Assembly (NCBI GenBank): GCA_964432595.1 | Contig: CAYSOF010000034.1 | Span: 1-53,710 of the forward strand | Length of the DNA stretch: 53,710 nt | Reading direction: 5' to 3' | Origin: DASYLJ01 sp964432595 | GTDB lineage: Bacteria; Desulfobacterota; Binatia; DP-6 | In this document: positions 26,289 to 34,323 of the stretch, piece by piece | How positions within the stretch are numbered: position 1 is the first letter of the stretch | How the letters are laid out: every line of letters begins with the position of its first letter | The notes under the pieces: generated by a model | The model's input: the letters and a program-made list of their open reading frames with translations, nothing else | The model's database searches: none | What the model was told of the DNA's origin: nothing | Translations under genes and position numbers: made by a program

Positions 26289-26343
26289 GGCGCTACCGCC
26301 GGCCAGCCGGAGGTCCGCAGATCACGAGACCGGCGGTAGCGCC
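26289..26343. terminator. 14-bp perfect inverted repeat in a 298-bp gene gap
   Basis: GGCGCTACCGCCGG (26289-26302) and CCGGCGGTAGCGCC (26330-26343) form a perfect stem with a 27-nt loop, 44 bp after the stop of the minus-strand lipocalin-like gene. Probable transcript end for that gene, although no T run follows. The remaining gap (26089-26288) contains nothing else I can identify. Confidence 0.6.
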
Positions 26344-26386
26344 CCCCCTCTCATCCCTCCTCCACCCGACGCGGGGGAGCGCCAGG

Positions 26387-27778
26387 TCAGCGAGTCGGAT
26401 GGCGACCCGAGAGTGTCTCGAGCAGGTCACCGACGAGCGGGCGGACGCGCTCTCCCGCCGACGGTGCGAGATCGCGCAGGAGCGGCGCGATCCGTCGCTC
26501 GACGTGGACGGTGGCGGCACGACGATCGCCGCGTAACGCCAGCGCCTCGACTTCCCACGCCCGGTAGGCGATCGCGCGCCGCGTGTCGTCGGCGATGCCG
26601 ACGAGGTGCTCGATCGTCAGGCGCAGCGCCTGCGCCAGCTCCCAGTCGCGCGTCCACGGGCGGCTGCGCTCGTCGAAGCCGAAGCCCGTCACCGGGTTGC
26701 CGAAGACGGTGCCGCTGATGCGCACCGGTCCCGTCCAGTACTCGATCGGGAGCGCGTGCGCCGGCGCGTCGACCAGTGGCTCGCACCGGACGTCCATCTG
26801 CCACTCGGGGATGCACACCTGGTAGCGATGCGGGAACCAGCGCGGGCCCTCCGTCAGCATCGAGCGGCCGCGGACGACGCCGGGGCTGCGGATGAATTCG
26901 GGGATGATCAGCCGCACCTTCGTCGACGAGCGGAGCTCGTGGCGGGGCGCCGGACCCTGTGCCGACATGCCGGACCACGGCACGACGGCGGCGCGCGCGT
27001 CGCGCTGGTACTGGTGGAACAGGCTCATGTCCCACCCGTTGTCGAACTGCATCACCCGCCACTCGTTGCGGTAGCGCGACGAGTGGCGGTCCTGGTGGAC
27101 GCTGAAGTCCGCTTCGGCCCACTGCCGGTCGATCCAGCCGATCTCGCCCTCGACGTCTTCGTCGACGTCGCCCCAGACGAGGCGCCCGCGCATCGCGAGG
27201 CCGCTCTGGAAGTACGAGAAGGTCGACGGCGCGCCGAGGAACATCATCTGGCCGCCGAGCTCGCGGCCGCCGAGCGGCCCGGGAGGGCGGGTGCAGTCGA
27301 TCGCCAGCTCGAGGAGCATGCGGGCGCCGTGGTGGTCGACGCCCGGCAGCGACACCTCGTAGGCGAACGGCGCCAGCGTATCGCCGGACCGCCGGTTCGC
27401 CCAGCGCGCCGTGCCTGCCGACGACTCGTACGCGATGTCCATGTGGCCGGCGTCGCCACGGAACTTGTGGCGGCGGCGGATGCGCGGCGGGCGCGGGAAG
27501 TCGTCGTCCGTGTACGTGCCGTAGTGGCGACGATCGAGGTCGTAGAGCGCCATCGTGTAGAACGCGGCGCGCACGCGCTTCCGGAGCACCCGCATGTTCG
27601 TCAGGATGAACATGAAGGCGAAGCGGCGGCCGCTGGAGCGGCCGCGCAGGAAGCCGTCGATGAAGTAGGTCGAGACGCCGAGGTCGTCGCGGACCCCGTC
27701 CACCGCCGGAAACGTGAACCAGGCCGGGTCGCCCCAGTCGGGAACGTGCGGGTACTGCTTCCAGTCGCCCCCGCTCAC
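26387..27778 (-). CDS. AttH/lipocalin-like (CrtC-type) domain protein
   Basis: A 463-residue protein. The start GTG 27778 overlaps the TGA of the upstream phosphatase gene (GTGA). The sequence has the AttH/hydroxyneurosporene-synthase lipocalin-like layout: ARMLLELAIDCTRPP, GQMMFLGAPSTFSYFQSG, RGRLVWGDVDEDVEGEIGWIDRQW, then FDNGWDMSLFHQYQR and a second beta-barrel part with GPVRISGTVFGNPVTGFGFDE. The Trp and Asp-rich loop in GWIDRQW is the family's conserved site. No signal peptide is seen in the part retained. A C-terminal helical segment (about 385-463) is extra. Function is unknown; the coupling to a secreted phosphatase suggests a shared role at the cell surface. Confidence 0.8.
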   Translation of the reverse strand: MSGGDWKQYPHVPDWGDPAWFTFPAVDGVRDDLGVSTYFIDGFLRGRSSGRRFAFMFILTNMRVLRKRVRAAFYTMALYDLDRRHYGTYTDDDFPRPPRIRRRHKFRGDAGHMDIAYESSAGTARWANRRSGDTLAPFAYEVSLPGVDHHGARMLLELAIDCTRPPGPLGGRELGGQMMFLGAPSTFSYFQSGLAMRGRLVWGDVDEDVEGEIGWIDRQWAEADFSVHQDRHSSRYRNEWRVMQFDNGWDMSLFHQYQRDARAAVVPWSGMSAQGPAPRHELRSSTKVRLIIPEFIRSPGVVRGRSMLTEGPRWFPHRYQVCIPEWQMDVRCEPLVDAPAHALPIEYWTGPVRISGTVFGNPVTGFGFDERSRPWTRDWELAQALRLTIEHLVGIADDTRRAIAYRAWEVEALALRGDRRAATVHVERRIAPLLRDLAPSAGERVRPLVGDLLETLSGRHPTR

Positions 27779-30700
27779 CGGCACTTCACGGTGTTGCCGG
27801 TGGCGTCGATGGTGCAGGTCGGCGCTGGGCGCGGACCCGGGAAGATGGCGTCGGCGCACTGGCCCGAGGCCGCCAGCGGCGCGTCCACGATGATCGTCGC
27901 CGTCAGGGGCAGCGCGCCCGCCGGCACCGGATAGGTGCCGCTCTTGCCGACGATCGTGAACTTGTACTGGCCGACGACGCCCTGGCGCTTGAAGGCGACC
28001 TTGTAGATGCCGCCCGGGAGCGGGACCGTCGTGCCGGCGTTCTTGTAGGTGAACGCCGTGCCGGTGCCGTTGACGGTCCAGCCGGCGCGCGTGCCGGCGT
28101 CGTAGGCGCCGGCGGGCACGGTGGTGTCGAGCACGGCGTCGCCGTTCGCGTCGGCGAAGATCAGGCGCAGGCCCTTCGTCACCGGGTTCACCGGCGGCGT
28201 GGTCGGGATGGTCACGCTGCCCGAGAACTTGAGACGGTCGTCGCCGCCGGGCGGCGCGATCTTCACCAGCGTGATCTTCGCCTGCACGACGAAGCGCGGC
28301 GGCGCGTTCGTGCACGGGTCGCAGGCGTCGCCCGCGCCGTCGCCGTCGCCGTCGGCCTGCGTCGGGTCGGCGACGTCCGGGCAGACGTCCTGCGCATCGC
28401 AGGTGCCGTCGGCGTCGGTGTCCTGCGCGCCGAGATCGGCGGGACACGCGGCGGCGGTGCCGCTGCACGTCTCGGCGACGTCGCACGCGCCCGTCGACGG
28501 ACGGCAGACGACGCTGTTGCCCTTGAAGACGTCCGCCGGGCAGGGCGCCGAGATCCCGGTGCACGTCTCGGCGACGTCGCAGATGCCGCCGCTCACGCGG
28601 CAGACCGCCGTGTTCGGCTGGAAGGTGTCGGGCGGACAGGTGTCGCTCGAGCCGCTACACGTCTCGACGACGTCGCACGCACCGGCCGCGGGACGGCAGA
28701 CGCCGGTGCTCTTGGCGTCGGACGGACACGTGTTGCCGACGCCGTCGCAGGTCTCGGCGAGGTCGCAGGCGCCCGCGGCCGCGCGGCACACGGCGGTGCT
28801 CTTCGCATCGGCGGGACAGCCGGCGGACGAACCGGTGCAGGTCTCCGCGAGATCGCAGTCGCCCGCCGACGGCCGGCATGCGAGCGTGCTCGGCTGGAAC
28901 GCGTCGGTCGGACACGCGGCCGCCGAGCCGCTGCAGGACTCGGCGACGTCGCACATCCCCGCCGAGGCGCGGCACGGGAAGGCGGCGGGCCGGAACGCGT
29001 CGGTCGGGCAGGCGTCGCTCGATCCGTCGCAGCTCTCGGGCAGATCGCAGAGGCCGGCCGTCGGGCGGCAGACGCCGGTGCGCTTGGCGTCGGCCGGGCA
29101 GGCGTCGGCGGTGCCGCTGCAAGTCTCGGCGAGGTCGCAGTCGCCGGCGGCCGGGCGGCAGATGCCGGTGCTCTTCGCGTCGCCGGGACAGGCGGCGGTC
29201 GAGCCGGTGCAGGTCTCGGCGGGATCGCAGTCGCCCGCCGACGGGCGGCACGCCGTCGTCGACGGCGCGAACTGATCCGGCGGACACGCGGCCGACGTTC
29301 CGGAGCAGGTGTCGGCGACGTCGCAGATGCCGGCGCTCGTCCGGCAGACGGCGCTGGACGGCTGGAAGCCGTCGGCAGGGCACCCGTTGCTCACGCCGTC
29401 GCAGCTCTCGGCGACGTCGCACACGCCGGCGACGCCGCGGCACGGCGCGGTGCTCTTCAGGTCGGCGGGACACGTCGCGCTGCTGCCGGTGCAGGTCTCG
29501 GCGACGTCGCAGACGCCCGCGGCACCGCGGCAGGTGACCGACGACGAGGCGAAGCCGTCGGCGGGGCAGGCGTTGCTCGAGCCGTTGCAGGTCTCGGCGA
29601 CGTCGCAGTCGCCGGCCGCCGGCCGGCAGGGCGCCGTGCTCTTCGCGTCGGCGGGACAGCCGGCCGACGAGCCCGTGCACGTCTCCGCCAGGTCGCATAC
29701 GCCGGCCGAGCCGCGACACTCGACCGTACTCGGCGCGAACGCGTTCGCGGGGCACGCACCGCTGCTGCCGTTGCACGTCTCCTGGACGTCGCACACGCCG
29801 GCGGCGACACGGCACACGGTGCCGACCGGCTGGAGCGTGCAGCTGGTGCTGCAGCAGGAGCCGGGCTGGCCGTTGGCTGCGCCCTGGTCGCACTGCTCGC
29901 TGGCCGCGGCGTCGAGCGTGCCGTTGCCGCACGAGGGCCGCGTGATCGTGAAGTCGTCGAACACCACGCCGTTGCGGTCGATGCCCTTGATGTTGAGCAC
30001 CTGGTCGTTCGTGAGCGTGACCTGCGCGTACGAGAAGCGCGCGAAGCTGCAGTAGTTGGTGCCGGACGGGCCACCCGTGCAGTCGTTGGCGATCCAGTAG
30101 CAGACGTCGCCGCTTCGCCGCGGCAGGCCCCCGCTGATGCTGGCGGCGCCGTCGAGCGTCGCGCCGCCGCCGCCGGTCATGATGTAGTAGGTCCCCTTGC
30201 CGTCGGGGCCGGGCGCCCCGAACGTGTCGGAGTACTCGTCCATGTACGACGAGCGCTCCCAGATGTGGTCGTGGCCGTCGAAGACGACGTCGACGCCGTA
30301 CTCCTCGAAGAGCGGGCTCCAGTTGGCGCGGATGTCCTCGTAGCTGCCGAACGAGAAGAGACCGCTGGCGCACGAGTAGGGCGGGTGGTGGAAGAAGACG
30401 AACTTCCAGCGCCGCGTCGTGGTGGCGAGGTCGTTCTCGAGCCACGCGCGCTGGGCGGCGTTGTTCGGGTCGTTCGAGTCGAGCGCGACGAAGTGCGCGT
30501 CGCCGTGGTCGAACGAGAACCAGCGCTCCTGGTTGCCGGCGCCGCCGTTGCGGGGCAGGCGGAACATGCGGATCTCGACGGAGCTCGCCCAGTTCGATGC
30601 GCCCACCGAGTTGAGGTCGTGGTTGCCGAGGACCGGCACGAACGCCGCCCGCCGCATCACGTTGCGGTAGGCGGGCAGCGCGTTGTTGTCCCAGTCGGAC

Positions 30701-31218
30701 TGCGTGCCGTTCTGGTAGGCGTTGTCGCCGACGGTGAGGATCAGGGGCGGGTCGGCCGTGTTGTGCAGGGTGCCGAGGTCGTTCAGTGCGCTGCTGCCCT
30801 GGCCCCAGTCGCCGATCACGGTGAAGGAGATCGGCGTCGTGTCGGTCGGCGCCTTCATCGTCGTGAAGTAGGTGACGGCCTGCACCTCCACGCCGTTCGT
30901 CAGCAGTCGGTAGTAATAGCGCGTTCCCGGCTGCAGCGACGTGAGGGAGACGACGTGGCACGTGCCGGCGCTGCCAATCTCGCAGCTGCCCGCGGTGGGG
31001 ACCGTGACCGACTGGCCGAGGGACGGCGTCAGGCCGTACTCGACGGTGCTGTTGCCGGAGACGTTCGTCCACCACTGCACCGACATCGTCGTCGGCAGGG
31101 CGTCGGGGTTCTCGATGATCGGGCCGCGGGTCAGCGTCTGCGCGGCTGCGGCGCGCGGCAGCAGCAGCGCGCACAGCAGGAAGAAAGTCGGAAGCGAGCG
31201 TCCACGGCCGTCGAACAT
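27775..31218 (-). CDS. secreted purple-acid-phosphatase-like metallophosphoesterase with Cys-rich repeat array
   Basis: A 1147-residue exported protein. Signal peptide 1-26. Residues 28-120 are the fibronectin-like N-domain of purple acid phosphatases. Residues 132-400 are the calcineurin-type phosphoesterase: VIGDWGQG (Asp137), VGDNAY (Asp165, Tyr168), LGNHDL (Asn199, His200), FFHHPPYS (His277/278) and DGHDHIWER (His316, His318), a complete metal-ligand set. Residues 469-932 are 15 tandem disintegrin-like Cys repeats, listed separately. Residues about 933-970 hold thrombospondin type 3 repeats (DTDADGTCD, DGDGDGAGDACD). The last 177 residues are a beta-rich C-terminal domain ending CTIDATGNTVKCR. 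The ATG has AGGGGGAA 7 nt upstream. The long repeat stalk suggests display on the cell surface. Coupled to the lipocalin-like gene downstream. Confidence 0.9.
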   Translation of the reverse strand: MFDGRGRSLPTFFLLCALLLPRAAAAQTLTRGPIIENPDALPTTMSVQWWTNVSGNSTVEYGLTPSLGQSVTVPTAGSCEIGSAGTCHVVSLTSLQPGTRYYYRLLTNGVEVQAVTYFTTMKAPTDTTPISFTVIGDWGQGSSALNDLGTLHNTADPPLILTVGDNAYQNGTQSDWDNNALPAYRNVMRRAAFVPVLGNHDLNSVGASNWASSVEIRMFRLPRNGGAGNQERWFSFDHGDAHFVALDSNDPNNAAQRAWLENDLATTTRRWKFVFFHHPPYSCASGLFSFGSYEDIRANWSPLFEEYGVDVVFDGHDHIWERSSYMDEYSDTFGAPGPDGKGTYYIMTGGGGATLDGAASISGGLPRRSGDVCYWIANDCTGGPSGTNYCSFARFSYAQVTLTNDQVLNIKGIDRNGVVFDDFTITRPSCGNGTLDAAASEQCDQGAANGQPGSCCSTSCTLQPVGTVCRVAAGVCDVQETCNGSSGACPANAFAPSTVECRGSAGVCDLAETCTGSSAGCPADAKSTAPCRPAAGDCDVAETCNGSSNACPADGFASSSVTCRGAAGVCDVAETCTGSSATCPADLKSTAPCRGVAGVCDVAESCDGVSNGCPADGFQPSSAVCRTSAGICDVADTCSGTSAACPPDQFAPSTTACRPSAGDCDPAETCTGSTAACPGDAKSTGICRPAAGDCDLAETCSGTADACPADAKRTGVCRPTAGLCDLPESCDGSSDACPTDAFRPAAFPCRASAGMCDVAESCSGSAAACPTDAFQPSTLACRPSAGDCDLAETCTGSSAGCPADAKSTAVCRAAAGACDLAETCDGVGNTCPSDAKSTGVCRPAAGACDVVETCSGSSDTCPPDTFQPNTAVCRVSGGICDVAETCTGISAPCPADVFKGNSVVCRPSTGACDVAETCSGTAAACPADLGAQDTDADGTCDAQDVCPDVADPTQADGDGDGAGDACDPCTNAPPRFVVQAKITLVKIAPPGGDDRLKFSGSVTIPTTPPVNPVTKGLRLIFADANGDAVLDTTVPAGAYDAGTRAGWTVNGTGTAFTYKNAGTTVPLPGGIYKVAFKRQGVVGQYKFTIVGKSGTYPVPAGALPLTATIIVDAPLAASGQCADAIFPGPRPAPTCTIDATGNTVKCR
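28423..29814 (-). repeat. 15 tandem Cys-rich (disintegrin-like) coding repeats
   Basis: Each 28- to 32-residue unit follows CR-x3-AG-x-CD-x3-[ST]C-x6-CP-x8-10. The units come in two lengths: A (32 residues, usually with an Ala/Gly-Phe-x-Pro-Ser end) and B (30 residues, with AKST/AKRT). Their order is A B A B, then A A B B twice, then A A plus a final 28-residue unit. The four-unit AABB blocks resemble each other position by position (for example units 7 and 11 both begin CRPSAGDCD), which suggests growth by duplication of a 372-bp block. Confidence 0.9.
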
Positions 31219-31252
31219 GCGGTTCCCCCTGAGGCGGGCGGGACCTTACACA

Positions 31253-31280
31253 CATTTTCCGACCCCGCGAAAGGAAAATG
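31253..31280. promoter_or_regulatory. operator-like dyad between divergent genes
   Basis: CATTTTCC (31253-31260) and GGAAAATG (31273-31280) are perfect inverted copies around a 12-bp GC-rich centre, 35 bp upstream of the phosphatase start and 140 bp upstream of the WD40 gene. The arms are AT-rich in a 70% GC background, as expected for a regulator binding site. The regulator is unknown. Confidence 0.45.
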
Positions 31281-31419
31281 GCCGGCTGGATGCCGTGGAG
31301 CCTGCGCAGTCGCGGCGTCGCGCAACGGTCGGCGGCGGGCAATTGTGTGCGACGGACGACGCTGCGCGACGCGTGCGCGGGCTCCGATCCTGGAACGGCA
31401 GTTGCTCTCCGACCCCGGC

Positions 31420-32724
31420 ATGCGGCGGTTGCGTTGGGTGGCTGGGGCGATGGTGATGGGCGTGGTGCTGGGCGGGGTGGCGGATGCGCGGCCGGGGCGC
31501 GAGCCCCACAAGCCGCACAAGCCACGGGAGCCGCGCGAGCCGCGTGAGCCGCGCGGTCCGCGCACGCCGCCGGCGCCGCCGGACCAGGGCGAGCGGCCCA
31601 CGAACGTTCAGCTCGAGCCGGCGGGCGCGGTCGCCATCCCGGGGCGCGGTCTGACGCTCGCGTGGTCGCCCGACGGGCGGTCGATCGCCGTCGGCGGGCG
31701 CTTCCGCGAGAAGACGACGCGGCTTCGCTACGACACGCGCATCGTCGACGTCGCGGCGCAGCAGGTCACGAAGAGCTTCTCGTGTCACTACTTCTGGGTG
31801 GTGGCCACGGCGTGGGACGACAATCCGTGGCTCGGCGACGTGCTGGCCGACGGCGGCGGCGACCATGCGGTCAAGCTCTGGGACGCGCAGGGACGCGGCA
31901 GCACGAGCTGCAATCCGGGTCAGATGAAGACCGACGACGGCGGCATCAAGCAGCTGCAGCAGATCAACGGCTGGGTGACGTCACTCGACTTTTCGCCCGA
32001 CGGCCGCTGGCTCGCCGGTGTGACCCGCGACCGCACGGTCCGTGTGTGGCAGATCGAGCCGGGACGGGACCAGTTCCGCGTGGTCGCCCTGTGGCACGAT
32101 CGCACCGCCGGCAACCTGCTGTCGGTCGAGTGGTCGCCGGACGGCAAGGCGCTCGTGACCGGCGATCGCAAGGGCCGGGTGGCGGTGTGGGACCTCGACC
32201 TCGAGACGGACAAGTGGGACGCGGCGACCATCGACCAGTTCGCGAAGGTCACGTGGGGCGCGCAGCCGTCCTGGTTCAACGCGAACGCGGCGCGCGTCAC
32301 GCGGACGCCGCGGTGGAGCGAGTCGGGACACGGCGTGGTGTGGTCGGTCGACTGGTCACCGGACGGCACGTCCGTCGCGTCGACCTCGACCAACGGCGGC
32401 GTCTCGGTGCACGACGCGGCGACGGGGGCGCGGCGCTTCGTCGCGATGCCGCCGCGGCGGACGGAGTTCCACAGCGTCGCGTGGCATCCGGAGCGCCCGG
32501 TGATCGCGGCCGGCGCCTCGGACGATCACATCTACCTGTTCGATGCGTCGACGGGCGAGATCGCCGACGTGCTCGAGGGCCACGGGGACACCGTGTCGGC
32601 GGTGACGTGGTCGCCCGACGGCACGACGCTGGCGTCGACGGCGGGCGGCCCGGCGCTCTCGATGGCGCTTCTCGAGTCGACGGTGGGCCCCGACATGGCC
32701 GTGCGCCTCTGGCGCTGGCGCTGA
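31420..32724 (+). CDS. exported WD40-repeat (beta-propeller) protein
   Basis: A 434-residue protein with a signal peptide (1-23), then a Pro/Arg/Glu/His linker of short tandem units (PREPREP, about 25-45), and a beta-propeller. WD40 blades are shown by repeated WSPDGxxIAVGG, DFSPDGRWLAGVTRDRTVRVWQI, WSPDGKALVTGDRKGRVAVWDL, WSPDGTSVASTSTNGGVSVHD and WSPDGTTLASTAGG, giving about seven blades. It likely serves as a protein-interaction platform outside the cytoplasm. No ribosome binding site is obvious. Convergent with the zinc-ribbon gene, with a 4-bp gap. Confidence 0.85.
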   Translation: MRRLRWVAGAMVMGVVLGGVADARPGREPHKPHKPREPREPREPRGPRTPPAPPDQGERPTNVQLEPAGAVAIPGRGLTLAWSPDGRSIAVGGRFREKTTRLRYDTRIVDVAAQQVTKSFSCHYFWVVATAWDDNPWLGDVLADGGGDHAVKLWDAQGRGSTSCNPGQMKTDDGGIKQLQQINGWVTSLDFSPDGRWLAGVTRDRTVRVWQIEPGRDQFRVVALWHDRTAGNLLSVEWSPDGKALVTGDRKGRVAVWDLDLETDKWDAATIDQFAKVTWGAQPSWFNANAARVTRTPRWSESGHGVVWSVDWSPDGTSVASTSTNGGVSVHDAATGARRFVAMPPRRTEFHSVAWHPERPVIAAGASDDHIYLFDASTGEIADVLEGHGDTVSAVTWSPDGTTLASTAGGPALSMALLESTVGPDMAVRLWRWR

Positions 32725-32728
32725 CGTC

Positions 32729-33016
32729 TCAGGCGCGGGCGTGTCCCCGGTGCGGGCCGGGGAGCACCGACGGGCGCGACGACCGCCAGATGCGCTTGTA
32801 GCAGGCGTAGCAGCGGCCGCGCGCCTGGATCAGCTTCTGCTTGCCGCAATCGTCACACCGGGTCACGCGCATGCGCGCGCGGTCGGAGCATGCGGCGCAG
32901 ACCATCTTCTTGGTCTTGCGGCTGCGGTGCACCTTCTCCTTGTGCTTCCGGCACACCGAGCACCGGGTTCCTGCTGCGCCGCGAGGTGCGGTGCCGTTCC
33001 GCGCGGATGCTCCCAT
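32729..33016 (-). CDS. small double zinc-ribbon protein
   Basis: A 95-residue basic protein with four CxxC knuckles: CSVC, CAAC, CDDC and CYAC, spaced so that pairs 1+2 and 3+4 would each bind one Zn2+. The basic Lys/Arg residues between them (HRSRKTKK) suggest nucleic-acid binding. The start ATG 33016 has GAGGAG 8 nt upstream; a GTG three codons earlier is too close to that site. No characterised family recognised. Confidence 0.75.
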   Translation of the reverse strand: MGASARNGTAPRGAAGTRCSVCRKHKEKVHRSRKTKKMVCAACSDRARMRVTRCDDCGKQKLIQARGRCYACYKRIWRSSRPSVLPGPHRGHARA

Positions 33017-33123
33017 GACGTCCACTCCTCGCCGATCATCCTACCGCATTCACCTAGTCAGGGACAACGGTTGAGAGGGCGCTATCTGACATGAAAACGT
33101 CGATGTCCCTCGGCGCGAGTCGT

Positions 33124-33152
33124 TTGACTTGTCGCCGTCGGCGCGTCATAGC
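33124..33152 (+). promoter_or_regulatory. candidate sigma-70-type promoter for the cytochrome c peroxidase gene
   Basis: TTGACT (33124-33129), a 17-bp spacer, then CATAGC (33147-33152), about 54 bp before the gene start. The -35 is good, the -10 weak. Confidence 0.4.
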
Positions 33153-33205
33153 GCGCCGAACCGGGCTCCGGGGTGGGCGGGGCCGTGATGGAGGAGACGA
33201 CCGGA

Positions 33206-34309
33206 ATGCGAATCGCAGCGGTGATCGTGATGGTCGGGGTGACGGCGAGCGGTGCGTGGGCCGCCGAAGGTCGCCCCGGTGATGGACAGGCCGCTCCCGC
33301 GCAGCAGCCGGCCCCCGATGCCCCGTCGGGCGGCGGACGGCAGAAGCTCACGTCCGGTGACGTGACCATCGAGCTGCCGCTCGGCCTCCAGGCGGACGCC
33401 GCCTACGTCCCCGAGGAGAACCCGCTGTCGAAGGCGAAGGTCGAGCTCGGCCGGCTGCTGTACTTCGAGACGCGTATCTCGAAGGACAAGACGCTGTCGT
33501 GCGCGAGCTGCCACAACCCGTGGCACGGCTTCGCCGAGCCGCGCGCGACGTCGCAGGGGGTCGGCGGCCTCTTCGGCAAGCGCAACAGCCCGACGGTCAT
33601 CAATCGGCTCTTCTCGAAGGAGCAGTTCTGGGACGGGCGGGCGGCCGACCTCGAGGCACAGGCGCACGGACCGCTCACCAACCCCATCGAGATGGCCATG
33701 CCGTCGCACGACGAGGTGGTGAAGCGGTTGACGGAAATCCCGGGCTACGCGCCGCTGTTCGAGAAGGCGTTCGGATCGAAGGAGATCACGATGCCGCGCG
33801 CGGCGCAGGCGATCGCCTCGTACGAGCGAACGGTGGTGTCGGGGAACAGCGCGTTCGATCGCTATCAGGCGGGACAGAAGGATGCGCTGAGCGCCGAGGC
33901 GGTGCGCGGCCTGGCGCTGTTCAACGGCAAGGCGAACTGCGTCACGTGCCACGCGGGCTTCAACTTCACCGACGAGAGCTACCACAACCTCGGGGTCGGC
34001 ATGACGGGCAAGGAGCCCGACGTGGGCCGCTTCGCGGAGACGAAGGCGGAAAGCGAGAAGGGCGCGTTCAAGACGCCCACGCTGCGCAACATCGTGCAGA
34101 CGCCGCCCTACATGCACGACGGCTCGGAGCCCACGCTGCTCGCCGTGGTCGAGTTCTACGACAAGGGCGGCAACCCGAACCCGACGCTCGCGAAGGAGAT
34201 CAAGCCGCTCAAGCTCACCGCCCAGGAGAAGCAGGACCTGGTGGCGTTCATGGAAGCGCTCACGGGCGACGTCGAGAACCTGGTTCCGCCCTCGACGTTC
34301 CCGAAGTAG
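33206..34309 (+). CDS. di-haem cytochrome c peroxidase (MauG/CcpA family)
   Basis: A 367-residue exported di-haem protein: signal peptide 1-20, a Gln/Pro/Ala linker, then haem 1 site CASCH (Cys99, Cys102, His103) followed by WHGFAEPRATSQG, and haem 2 site CVTCH (Cys245, Cys248, His249). FKTPTLRNIVQTPPYMHDG contains the Met that is the distal ligand of the high-potential haem. It reduces H2O2 in the periplasm using electrons from small c-type cytochromes. GGAGGAG lies 9 nt before ATG 33206. The length fits the family. It pairs functionally with the AhpC system elsewhere in the window for peroxide defence. Confidence 0.94.
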   Translation: MRIAAVIVMVGVTASGAWAAEGRPGDGQAAPAQQPAPDAPSGGGRQKLTSGDVTIELPLGLQADAAYVPEENPLSKAKVELGRLLYFETRISKDKTLSCASCHNPWHGFAEPRATSQGVGGLFGKRNSPTVINRLFSKEQFWDGRAADLEAQAHGPLTNPIEMAMPSHDEVVKRLTEIPGYAPLFEKAFGSKEITMPRAAQAIASYERTVVSGNSAFDRYQAGQKDALSAEAVRGLALFNGKANCVTCHAGFNFTDESYHNLGVGMTGKEPDVGRFAETKAESEKGAFKTPTLRNIVQTPPYMHDGSEPTLLAVVEFYDKGGNPNPTLAKEIKPLKLTAQEKQDLVAFMEALTGDVENLVPPSTFPK

Positions 34310-34323
34310 CTCGCGACCCGACC

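Noticed and set aside
28423..29814. Regularly spaced similar DNA units resembling a CRISPR array
   Set aside because: Units are about 90-96 bp, diverged, directly adjacent without unique spacers, and in-frame with a Cys-patterned protein; they are coding repeats.
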